From an uncultured Chromatiaceae bacterium (lineage in GTDB: Bacteria; Pseudomonadota; Gammaproteobacteria; Enterobacterales; Alteromonadaceae), in the NCBI GenBank assembly GCA_946481195.1, contig CAMLNG010000089.1:1-10396 (forward strand): a DNA stretch of 10,396 nt, in the 5' to 3' direction. The position numbers and the translations under genes are program-made. The notes beneath the pieces were generated by a model that worked only from the letters and a program-made list of their open reading frames with translations, made no database searches and was not told where the DNA came from. Each line of letters begins with the position of its first letter. Position 1 is the stretch's first letter. This document shows, in pieces, positions 1 through 6,390 of this stretch.

Positions 1-1840
1 CGCCGTCGATATCGATGCTGGTGAAAGAACTGTTTAACTGCAACTGTTCGGTCAGACTGCCGGCCAGCTCCAGTTCAAAACCTTTGCTTTGGATGCCATC
101 AGCAGTGCGGTACACCTGATACAAGCCCTGCACCGGGTCTGACACGGTTTTATCAAATACCGCCAGATTTTGCTGTTCGATATCAAAAGCGGCGAATGAC
201 AGTAGCGCTTTGTCATCAAACAGGCTGGCTTTAAGGCCCAATTCCAGCGCTTTACCGTCGATAGCAGGTAATAAGCGGCGGTTTTCGTCGCGTTCTTTTT
301 GTGGCTGGAAAATCGCGGTATGGCTGGCGTACAGGCTGATTTGCGGCGTCAATTCATACACGGCGCCGATGTAAGGCACCACGCCGTCGTCGGCCATGGT
401 CTGGTCGACGCCATAAGAAGTACCGGCCACTTCGGCGTCAATCCAGCGCGCGCCGGTAATGAGTTTCAGGCTGTCGGCTAAGTCCCAGCGCACTACGCTG
501 TACAGTGCTTTTTGGTCAGCATCGACGGCACTGCCGTTCTGGCCATCTTTAAAGCTTGGCAGTGGTGTGTTGCCATCCCAGCTGGTCAGTGCCGGCATCG
601 CCGGGAAACCCAGGCCTGTGCTGAAATCATATAAAGAGATATCGGTGTATTCACGGTCGGCGATATTGAGGCCGGTGACTAATTCGTGCTGACGGCCAGC
701 AAGGCTGAATTTGCCCTGCAGATAGATATCGCCAAACTGGGTGTTTTCGTCTTTGCCATAAAAACTGCCGTAGCCGGTGCTACCTAAACCGGTTTTCGGG
801 TCAATGCCGTTGGGCGCACTGACATAAACATAAAACAGGTCACCGGCCTCTTCGACTTTCATCAGCTGGTATGAAGTGACCAGCTTCCAGTCGTCATTGA
901 GCTGATGAGCCAGTTCAACAAAAGAGCGGTTGTCTTTGACCTGCCAGTAGGACCAGTTGGCCGATGTGCTGGCTGAGCGGTCGTAGTCAATCCGGCTGCC
1001 ATCGCCATAATGCAGCGTCAAAGCACCCCACATGCCGCCGTTGCCCTGGCTGTCCTGTGCGCTGTGGCCAAAGGTTAGTTGCGTGTTGTCGCCAAGGGCG
1101 GCGCTTGCCACCACATAACCGACGGTTTTGTCGTGGTTGTAGCGGTCAAGGTATGAATCTTTGTCTTCTTTCACCAACACAGCGCGGGCGTTCAGGCCTT
1201 CAGTTAAAGCGCCTTGGACATCACCTTCAATGCGGGTGTTGGCCCAGGAGCCATAACTTGCTTTGACCATGGCGGCGAAATCCGCGCCTGGGCGTTTGCG
1301 TACCATATTGACGGTGGCAGAAGGATTACCAACACCAGACATTAAACCGTTGGCGCCACGGATAATTTCGATGCGCTCATAAAGCGCCGTGTCCAAATCA
1401 CCTTCAATACCGCCGCCGGTGAACGGCAGCCCCAGGCCGTCGACCTGGAAGTTGGTGATATCAAAACCGCGTGCGTTGTAATAAGTGCGGTCGGTTTCGA
1501 TGCGTTCCACATTGACGCCGGTGGCTTGATCCAGTGCCTGGTTGATGTTGGTCAGGCCAAAATCCTGCAGCTGCTCTGCTGACAAAATACTGATGGCTTG
1601 TGGCGTGTCTTTGAGTGCCAGATCAAGCTTAGTCGCACTGCTGTTTTGGTTGACCAGATAGCCTTGGCTGCGGCTGCCGGTGACTTCAATCCGTTCGACA
1701 TTCCGATCCGCCGCGCTGGCGTTGTCGTCGGCAGCGAGCAACTGCGGGCTGAACAGTGCGGTAGCAATAGCCAGTGCCAGTACTGAAGGAGATGCGATTA
1801 CCGTGGCGTGTTGAGACTTTACATCAGCAGATTTAGACAT
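1..1840 (-). CDS. TonB-dependent siderophore receptor, C-terminus cut off by the window edge
   Basis: Outer-membrane, TonB/ExbBD-energised ferric-siderophore importer of the TIGR01783 type (FhuE/FpvA-like). About 613 residues are visible, and roughly 100 C-terminal residues with the last beta strands lie outside the window. A signal peptide (hydrophobic stretch 18-35) probably ends at LLA-A36. A TonB-box-like segment, RIEVTGSR, follows at about 50-57. The plug then shows KDTPQAISILSAEQL, QATGVNVERIETDRTYYNARGF, ERIEIIRGANGLMSGVGNPSATVN and RKRP, which are hallmark plug motifs. The rest looks like a beta-barrel. There is no N-terminal STN signalling domain, so sigma/anti-sigma surface signalling as in FpvA is not expected. 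The start ATG at 1840 has AGG at 1849-1851 and an in-frame TAG just upstream. The gene is divergent from the PepSY gene and has a Fur box at its promoter. The substrate cannot be read from the sequence, but ferric hydroxamate or catecholate siderophore is likely. Confidence 0.93.
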   Translation of the reverse strand, partial: MSKSADVKSQHATVIASPSVLALAIATALFSPQLLAADDNASAADRNVERIEVTGSRSQGYLVNQNSSATKLDLALKDTPQAISILSAEQLQDFGLTNINQALDQATGVNVERIETDRTYYNARGFDITNFQVDGLGLPFTGGGIEGDLDTALYERIEIIRGANGLMSGVGNPSATVNMVRKRPGADFAAMVKASYGSWANTRIEGDVQGALTEGLNARAVLVKEDKDSYLDRYNHDKTVGYVVASAALGDNTQLTFGHSAQDSQGNGGMWGALTLHYGDGSRIDYDRSASTSANWSYWQVKDNRSFVELAHQLNDDWKLVTSYQLMKVEEAGDLFYVYVSAPNGIDPKTGLGSTGYGSFYGKDENTQFGDIYLQGKFSLAGRQHELVTGLNIADREYTDISLYDFSTGLGFPAMPALTSWDGNTPLPSFKDGQNGSAVDADQKALYSVVRWDLADSLKLITGARWIDAEVAGTSYGVDQTMADDGVVPYIGAVYELTPQISLYASHTAIFQPQKERDENRRLLPAIDGKALELGLKASLFDDKALLSFAAFDIEQQNLAVFDKTVSDPVQGLYQVYRTADGIQSKGFELELAGSLTEQLQLNSSFTSIDIDG

Positions 1841-1867
1841 GTGAAAAACCTATGTTGACTACGCAAA

Positions 1868-1882
1868 TAAGAATTATTATCA
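1868..1882 (-). promoter_or_regulatory. Fur box over the siderophore-receptor promoter
   Basis: On the plus strand the 15-mer TAAGAATTATTATCA matches 12 of 14 informative positions of the 7-1-7 Fur consensus TGATAATnATTATCA, and its right half is perfect. On the minus strand the same bases contain a candidate extended -10, TGTGATAAT, with hexamer GATAAT at 1881-1876. That would give a leader of about 29 bases before the receptor ATG at 1840. Fur-Fe(II) binding would cover the -10 directly. The promoter hexamer is inferred; the -35 is weak. Confidence 0.72.
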
Positions 1883-1890
1883 CATGTGAT
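1879..1890. repeat. 12-bp perfect palindrome next to the Fur box
   Basis: ATCACATGTGAT is its own reverse complement and overlaps the right edge of the Fur box. Its half-sites are in the opposite order to a CRP site (TGTGA-N6-TCACA), so it is not a normal CRP operator. It may be a second regulator site at the receptor promoter or chance. Confidence 0.4.
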
Positions 1891-1977
1891 TTTGCTAAAT
1901 TCGACTGTTTTATTTTTGCTTGATATCTAAGTTATTGTTTTTAATTGGAATTAATGACCATATTTTGCAAATCTTAA

Positions 1978-2028
1978 CACGAATAGTTCTCAGATCTATT
2001 TGAGTGGGCTGAATAAATCAGGTACATT
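1978..2028 (+). promoter_or_regulatory. Possible weak Fur-like site and promoter for the PepSY gene
   Basis: CACGAATAGTTCTCA at 1978-1992 matches the 7-1-7 Fur consensus at only 8 of 14 positions, but it is 12/15 identical to the much better Fur box at 5200-5214. Downstream, TTGAGT (2000-2005) and TACATT (2023-2028) are 17 bases apart and could serve as -35 and -10, each 4/6. The remaining leader to the PepSY ATG at 2111 is unstructured apart from short T runs. Both calls are tentative. Nothing else is visible in this 270-base divergent gap apart from the receptor-side sites. Confidence 0.3.
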
Positions 2029-2110
2029 GCGTTTTTTTTGCGGTTGTTGTCTTGCGGCAGGGCACAACTGTCAGCGTGACGTAGCACCGCCACAGTGCAG
2101 GTAGGGTTCG

Positions 2111-3322
2111 ATGAAAATCTCGCAAAAATTCTGGTTTCAGTTGCATGGCTGGTGTTCGTTGCCCGTGTGGCTGATTTTTACTGCGGTCTGCCTGACCGGC
2201 ACTATCGCGGTATTAAGCCATGAGCTGACCTGGTTGTTTAACGAAAATGCCCGGGCTTACAACCCAGAGAACTTGCCGGCAAAACCGCTGGCCGAATTGG
2301 TGGCGGCAGTTGAGCAGGCCGAACCGACGGCGGCAGTCACTTCAGTGATGGTGCTGGAGCCTTACCTGGTCACTGCGGTGTTGTTCACCACAGAAACCAT
2401 GCCAGCGGCTATTGCTTATGTGAACCCCTACACCGGCGTGGTGCAGGAGATTAACCCCGGCATTAACTTCATCACTTTTATGCGCAGTTTGCACGGCTGG
2501 TTATTGTTCCCCTGGCAGCACAGTTATAGCGTCGGTTATTACCTGGTCAGCGCCATGTCGTTGCTGATGCTCGGCGCTTTAATCACTGGTCTTATCATCT
2601 ACAAGCGTTTCTGGCAGTCCTTCACTGCACCGAAACTGCGGTTACATCAGGGCAAAAAAACCGTGCTGGCGGACCTGCACCGCTTAGCCGGAGTTTGGTC
2701 GCTGTGGTTTTTACTGCTGATGTCGCTGACCGGTTTGTGGTATCTGATCCAGGCGGTGCTGTGGCATAACGACGTCGAGTTTTATCACGAAGTTGAACCG
2801 TTAAGCGCTTTGTATGTACCGGCGCCGGCCGCTGACGGCAAAGTGCCGGCGATGATCCCACTGGCGCAGGCGATCACCAGGGCGCAGCAATTTTTACCTG
2901 AATTAAAACCTGCCTTTGTCGCCATGCCGGAACACCCGCGCGATTATTACCGCATTGCAGGCTATGGCGATTCGGTTTGGTTTGATCAGTATTCTTACAA
3001 CGTCTGGATCAACCCCTGGACCGGCGAAGTGGCGGATGCCCGCGTACCGGCTCAAATGGGCGGGCTGGAAACAGTGATGTCGGTGGCGGACCCTTTGCAT
3101 TACGGCACTATCGGCGGGCTTTGGACTAAAGCCATCTGGTTTGTGTTTGGCTTGCTGGTCAGCGGCATGGCCATCACTGGTTTTATGATTTGGGGCAGCA
3201 GGACTATTCGCGGCGCAGCCGGCCGTGAAGCGCGGGCACGGGTGGAACAGGCGATGTCAGCCACACTGCCGCTGCAGACTTTATCTGGCGCAACAGACCA
3301 CACCGCAGGAGCCAAACAATGA
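2111..3322 (+). CDS. PepSY-associated transmembrane (PepSY_TM) protein, siderophore-linked
   Basis: Inner-membrane protein of 403 residues with four predicted helices (about 17-39, 143-165, 193-215, 335-362) and two periplasmic segments. These carry the PepSY-like turns NPYTGVVQE (105-113) and NPWTGEVAD (301-309). Conserved helix-proximal histidines are visible: LHGW at 11-14, H37, SLHGWLLFPW from 127, LHRLAGVWSLWF from 189, and DPLH at 327-330. Members of this family (PiuB/FoxB type) sit beside siderophore receptors. FoxB-type proteins are haem-containing inner-membrane proteins linked to siderophore iron reduction. That role here rests on family knowledge and context, not on anything proven in the sequence. 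The start is supported by CAGG at 2098-2101. The gene overlaps the next gene by ATGA, implying translational coupling, and is divergent from the siderophore receptor. Confidence 0.88.
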   Translation: MKISQKFWFQLHGWCSLPVWLIFTAVCLTGTIAVLSHELTWLFNENARAYNPENLPAKPLAELVAAVEQAEPTAAVTSVMVLEPYLVTAVLFTTETMPAAIAYVNPYTGVVQEINPGINFITFMRSLHGWLLFPWQHSYSVGYYLVSAMSLLMLGALITGLIIYKRFWQSFTAPKLRLHQGKKTVLADLHRLAGVWSLWFLLLMSLTGLWYLIQAVLWHNDVEFYHEVEPLSALYVPAPAADGKVPAMIPLAQAITRAQQFLPELKPAFVAMPEHPRDYYRIAGYGDSVWFDQYSYNVWINPWTGEVADARVPAQMGGLETVMSVADPLHYGTIGGLWTKAIWFVFGLLVSGMAITGFMIWGSRTIRGAAGREARARVEQAMSATLPLQTLSGATDHTAGAKQ

Positions 3323-3774
3323 CCCAGCCACATGGATTGCAGCAGTTTTGGGCGCGGCATAAATTTAAACTCAATGGCGTGGTGCTGGTGCTGCCATTCT
3401 GGTTTTTGTATCAATCACTGGATCTGCAATTCCCGCCGGCATTGCCAAAAGCCCAACTCGGGCCTTATGAAGTGACGGCGATGCCGCTAAGTAGCGACGG
3501 CCCCTACGCCCATCATGGTGAGTGGGTGAAAGACTATTACCTGCAGTGGTGTAGCGGCTGTGTCGAAAAAATCCGTCAGGGCTTTTTGCTGGTCAGCGAC
3601 ACAGAACCGGACCTCAAAAGTTTAAGCCGCGACCATAGCAGCCTGCTGCACGGCAATAAACATGGTCTGCATGTGCATGCGCGCACACCGCAGCAACTGA
3701 AAGCCGGCGATAAACTCTGGCTGGTGATCGAAGACTGGCAGGGCCGGATCTACTCGCATCATTGGGTGTTATAA
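3319..3774 (+). CDS. Small His-rich, CSGC-containing membrane-anchored protein, unknown function
   Basis: 151 residues. The short basic N-terminus (ARHKFKLNG) is followed by one hydrophobic helix at about 19-34, which predicts an inner-membrane anchor with the remaining ~115 residues in the periplasm. I do not recognise the family. The soluble part has a CSGC motif at 78-81 and many histidines (H65, H66, H106, H111, H115, H118, H120, H147, H148), including an HGNKHGLHVH cluster at 111-120. This composition suits metal or haem binding, or a redox-active CxxC, but neither is shown. The ATG overlaps the PepSY stop (ATGA), so the two are probably co-translated. Its TAA interlocks with the stop of the convergent TauE/SafE gene. 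Most likely an accessory subunit of the PepSY protein in iron handling. Confidence 0.8.
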   Translation: MTQPHGLQQFWARHKFKLNGVVLVLPFWFLYQSLDLQFPPALPKAQLGPYEVTAMPLSSDGPYAHHGEWVKDYYLQWCSGCVEKIRQGFLLVSDTEPDLKSLSRDHSSLLHGNKHGLHVHARTPQQLKAGDKLWLVIEDWQGRIYSHHWVL

Positions 3775-4494
3775 GCCGCAGATAGGCTTTATACCCTGCC
3801 ACAGCAGATGCAGCGCCAGCAGGGTCAGTGCGGTTTTCATCAACAACAGATAACGGGCATTATGACCGGCAGGCCGGATCCGGCTGCCAAGCCAGGAACC
3901 GGCGATGGCGCCAATGCAGAGTGCCAGCAAAGGCCAGAGATAGTCACTGTAGATAAAACCTAAAGCGCCAAACAACAGGACTTTGCACAGATGACTCACC
4001 GTCATCAGCAAAGCGCTGGTGGCGATGATTTGGTTCTGATCCTGTGTTTTCTTTAGCAGCGCAGTCATCGTCAGTGGCCCGGTGGCGCCAACAAAAAGGC
4101 CAAGACCGGTCTGGAGAAAACCCAGCATCACGAAGTTTTCGGCCCGGCCGGTCAGGCGTTTAAACCCGGGATGCCACAGATTCAGCAACATGTAACTGCC
4201 AATCAGCAACGGCAGCATGGCCAGCGGCAAACGGCTTAACAGCAAATAACCTGCGGCGACACCCAGCGCAGAGCCCAGTAAAAACGCGGGCAATACTGAC
4301 CAATGCACGTCCTTCGGCGCAAACAAGGCGCGTGAACTGTTACTGGCTAACTGCGCTGTACCATGCAGTGGGATTAAGGCTGCCGCCGGCAGAAAAAACG
4401 GCAATACAGCGAGTAATAACATACCGCCGCCAAAGCCAATCAGCGCGGCAAGCAACGAAGTGAGCAGGGCGGTAACAGCCAAGAGGATAAGCAT
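3769..4494 (-). CDS. TauE/SafE-family membrane permease
   Basis: 241 residues, almost entirely hydrophobic, with about seven to eight predicted helices and the usual length for the TauE/SafE (YfcA-like) family. The two repeat-type signatures are visible: GFGGGMLLL at about 20-28 in the first half, and LQTGLGLFVGATGPLT from about 127 in the second half. PLHGTAQLASNSSR follows the first signature, as is common in the family. Proteins of this family export sulfite, sulfoacetate or other organosulfur anions, but most members have unknown substrates and this sequence does not settle it. The start follows an in-frame TGA and the ribosome binding site is weak. It lies 85 bases downstream of the TPR-like gene on the same strand with no convincing terminator between, so it may be the last gene of the Fur-box operon. 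Confidence 0.87.
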   Translation of the reverse strand: MLILLAVTALLTSLLAALIGFGGGMLLLAVLPFFLPAAALIPLHGTAQLASNSSRALFAPKDVHWSVLPAFLLGSALGVAAGYLLLSRLPLAMLPLLIGSYMLLNLWHPGFKRLTGRAENFVMLGFLQTGLGLFVGATGPLTMTALLKKTQDQNQIIATSALLMTVSHLCKVLLFGALGFIYSDYLWPLLALCIGAIAGSWLGSRIRPAGHNARYLLLMKTALTLLALHLLWQGIKPICGL

Positions 4495-4579
4495 CAGGCA
4501 TTCAGGTCAGAGAAAAGATTTTACCTTGCCATCTGGGTGGAAGTTAGGCAAGCAGCAAACCCGCTATCTTCATAGAGGC

Positions 4580-5017
4580 TTAATGCAGCATGTGGGACGG
4601 TTCAATGTGCGATTGTTGATGTTTTTCAGCAGCAGGCAACAACGCCTCCTGCAAATCAGCCTGCAGGTTTAACAAACTGGCGTAGAGCGCCGCAGGTAAT
4701 TTGGGTTGCTGCAGCGCACAGCAGAACCAGCGCTGGGTTTGTTTCAGCAAGGCACGGCTTCGGCCTGGCTGGCCGGCGGCACGATGGCAATTGGCTAAAT
4801 TGCGCACAGTGACAACAAGGCAACAACTGGGTAAACAAAGTTCGTCGTCTGGTAGAGCCTGTAAAGTACCGGCTTCAGCTGCTGCACCCAGTGTGCTCTC
4901 CAGCCAGACCGGCCAGACATCCTGCATGGCCTGCTGATAACAATGCTGCGCCTGTGGCCAGTCTTGAGCGAAATATGCCTGATTGCCCAGTTCCATCCAA
5001 TATTGCCAAATCTGCAT
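4580..5017 (-). CDS. Cys-rich TPR-like protein, unknown function
   Basis: 145 residues. ELGNQAYFAQDWPQAQHCYQQAM (about 9-31) fits a tetratricopeptide helix pair, and VRNLANCHRAAGQPGRSRALLKQTQRWF (about 71-98) resembles a second one. There is no signal peptide, so it is probably cytoplasmic. Seven cysteines (C26, C61, C65, C66, C77, C99, C100) and a His-rich tail (H133, H137, H142, H145) are unusual for a plain TPR adaptor and could bind metal. I chose the ATG at 5017 because AGGAGG lies 4 bases upstream. A longer in-frame start at 5128 would add 37 residues that overlap the upstream small gene and look unlike protein. It lies 28 bases downstream of the 36-residue gene, so the two are very likely co-transcribed. 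Function unknown; it could be a scaffold for the membrane proteins of the locus. Confidence 0.75.
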   Translation of the reverse strand: MQIWQYWMELGNQAYFAQDWPQAQHCYQQAMQDVWPVWLESTLGAAAEAGTLQALPDDELCLPSCCLVVTVRNLANCHRAAGQPGRSRALLKQTQRWFCCALQQPKLPAALYASLLNLQADLQEALLPAAEKHQQSHIEPSHMLH

Positions 5018-5045
5018 GCGGCCTCCTGTTGCTACGAAGCTGAAC

Positions 5046-5156
5046 TCAGCCGCTGACAACCTGGGTCGGAAACCACTGACAATGCTGATTGACCAGCAAA
5101 AAAGTGCTGACCAGTGCGACAGTGCCAAGCGGGGCGATTTTTTTGCGAAAGTTCAT
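5046..5156 (-). CDS. 36-residue single-helix membrane protein, unknown function
   Basis: The short frame encodes 36 residues. It begins MNFRKKIAPLG (positive N-terminus), continues with a hydrophobic helix at about 8-23, and ends with a tail carrying H25, C26 and W28. AGAGGA lies 7 bases before the ATG, a near-ideal ribosome binding site. The gene sits between a strong Fur-overlapped promoter (5188-5215) and the TPR-like gene, whose own strong AGGAGG starts 23 bases after this stop. The layout (promoter, SD, positive-inside helix) makes a real small membrane protein likely, though no family is recognised. It could be a small subunit or regulator of the TauE-type permease, or simply a leader peptide. 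Confidence 0.6.
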   Translation of the reverse strand: MNFRKKIAPLGTVALVSTFLLVNQHCQWFPTQVVSG

Positions 5157-5187
5157 CCGGCATTCCTCTGAAAACAACCATATTTGC

Positions 5188-5215
5188 AGTATAACTAAAT
5201 GCGAATAGTTATCAA
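5188..5215 (-). promoter_or_regulatory. Near-consensus promoter overlapped by a Fur box
   Basis: On the minus strand TTGATA (5215-5210, 5/6 to TTGACA) and TATACT (5193-5188, 5/6 to TATAAT) are 16 bases apart and point to the 36-residue gene at 5156. The predicted start of transcription is near 5181. On the plus strand TGCGAATAGTTATCA at 5200-5214 matches 11 of 14 informative positions of the 7-1-7 Fur consensus and covers the -35 and most of the spacer. Classic Fur repression of the 36-residue/TPR/TauE run is the simplest reading. Confidence 0.7.
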
Positions 5216-5281
5216 TAACAAAAATAAATCAATGTCAGTGGAAAAATTGCTGCAATGCCGCCACCGTGAATACTGACATTT

Positions 5282-5296
5282 TGTGATACTATCACG
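5282..5296 (+). promoter_or_regulatory. Zur-like operator on an extended -10 before the CobW-family gene
   Basis: TGTGATACTATCACG contains a perfect 6-1-6 inverted repeat (GTGATA-C-TATCAC, 5283-5295). It matches 11 of 14 positions of the gammaproteobacterial Zur core TGTTATAnTATAACA. The same bases hold a candidate extended -10, TGATACTAT (5284-5292), so a bound repressor would block the promoter. The ATG follows at 5329, with CGGAG at 5319-5323 as ribosome binding site. COG0523 genes are often Zur-controlled, which fits. No good -35 is seen. Confidence 0.55.
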
Positions 5297-5328
5297 TTGT
5301 TTTTAACAGTCATTGCCCCGGAGTTTTT

Positions 5329-6381
5329 ATGCGCCATGAACGTATCCCGCTGATTTTATTAACTGGTTTTTTGGGCAGTGGCAAAACCACCTTATTAAAT
5401 CAGCTGGTGCAGTTGCCGGAATTCAGCCGCACGCTGGTTATCATCAACGAATTTGGTGAAACCAGCCTGGACCATTTGCTGGTCAGTAAAAGCAGCGATG
5501 AGCAGATTGTTGAGCTGTCGAGCGGTTGTATCTGCTGCACCATTCGCGGTGATTTGGCCAAGACCTTAAGCGACGCCACCTGGCGTTTTGCCCGCAACGG
5601 TGTGCGCCAGTTTGACCGGGTCGTGATTGAAACCACGGGCCTCGCCGAGCCGACGCCGATTCTGCAAATCATCAGCAACACACCCAAACTTTATGACAGC
5701 TACCGCATGCAGGGCACTGTTACTGTAGTGGACGCAGTGAATGGCGCAGGTACCTTGGCCGCTCATCCGGAAGCGCAAAAACAGGTGGCGGTGGCGGATT
5801 TATTGCTGCTGAGCAAAACCGACCTCGCTACAGATACTCAACAAGCCGCCACGCGCGACGCGATGGCGCAGCTGAACCCAACAGCGCCGGTGCAGCTGGT
5901 GCTGCAGGGCCAAACGCAGGTCAACGAGATTTTAGCGCTGGACCATGCTGAACCTGTGCAATCGACAGCACCGCTGCACAGCTGGCTGCCAACAGAACAG
6001 CTGAGCTTTGCACCGGTCAGCGGCAAACGCGGCTTGCTGCGGGCAGACTCAACCAGCACAGCGCCGGTGGACGTCAACCGCCACAACGACCGCATCCGGG
6101 CTTATTGTTATGTGCTGGAACATCCGGTCACCGCCGCGCAAATCGACCAGTGGCTGGATGCACTGATGCCGGAACTGGGGCCGCAGCTGTTGCGCCTGAA
6201 AGCGATTTTAAATGTGGTGGGGTTTCCGGGGCCGCTGGTGGTGCACGCCGTACAACATCTGCTGCATCCGGCCGGCTTACTGACCGAATGGCCAGATGCC
6301 GACCGGCGCTGCAAGCTGGTGTTTATCACCGACAACTTAAGTGCCGAAACTATCGAACAAAGCCTGCAGTTTTTGCAATAA
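5329..6381 (+). CDS. COG0523 / CobW-family GTPase metallochaperone, probably zinc-related
   Basis: 350-residue cytoplasmic P-loop GTPase of the G3E class. Visible motifs in order: Walker A GFLGSGKT (13-20), NEFGE (40-44), the diagnostic metal-binding GCICC (C67, C69, C70), ETTGLAEP (101-108) as the Walker-B/Mg region, SKTD (162-165) as base-recognition motif, and a CobW C-terminal domain from about 252 (RHNDRIRAYCYVLEHP onward). Length and order are normal and no key residue is missing. Family members (ZigA, YeiR, ZNG1-like, CobW, nitrile-hydratase activators) insert or ration Zn, Co or Fe. The lack of neighbouring cobalamin, urease or nitrile-hydratase genes and the Zur-like operator favour zinc allocation under zinc shortage, which is an inference. 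There is no long His-rich linker. It is transcribed alone and converges on the AraC gene, with 9 bases between the stops. Confidence 0.9.
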   Translation: MRHERIPLILLTGFLGSGKTTLLNQLVQLPEFSRTLVIINEFGETSLDHLLVSKSSDEQIVELSSGCICCTIRGDLAKTLSDATWRFARNGVRQFDRVVIETTGLAEPTPILQIISNTPKLYDSYRMQGTVTVVDAVNGAGTLAAHPEAQKQVAVADLLLLSKTDLATDTQQAATRDAMAQLNPTAPVQLVLQGQTQVNEILALDHAEPVQSTAPLHSWLPTEQLSFAPVSGKRGLLRADSTSTAPVDVNRHNDRIRAYCYVLEHPVTAAQIDQWLDALMPELGPQLLRLKAILNVVGFPGPLVVHAVQHLLHPAGLLTEWPDADRRCKLVFITDNLSAETIEQSLQFLQ

Positions 6382-6390
6382 ACGACAGGC

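Noticed and set aside
964..1266. Plus-strand open frames across 299-1786, and similar frames opposite the second receptor and the AraC gene
   Set aside because: They are antisense to long, motif-confirmed genes and encode low-quality, family-less peptides.
4526..4551. TTGCC/GGCAA inverted repeat between the TPR-like and TauE/SafE genes as a terminator
   Set aside because: The stem is only 5 bp with a 16-base loop, and the following minus-strand bases lack a continuous T-run.
5018..5128. Longer N-terminus for the TPR-like protein from an ATG at 5128
   Set aside because: It would overlap the 36-residue gene, lacks a ribosome binding site and encodes atypical sequence. AGGAGG stands directly before the ATG at 5017.
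5032..5164. Alternative frame from the ATG at 5164 (MPDELSQ...) instead of the 36-residue gene
   Set aside because: Its ATG directly abuts the AGAGGA, leaving no room for initiation, and the peptide has no helix or family character.
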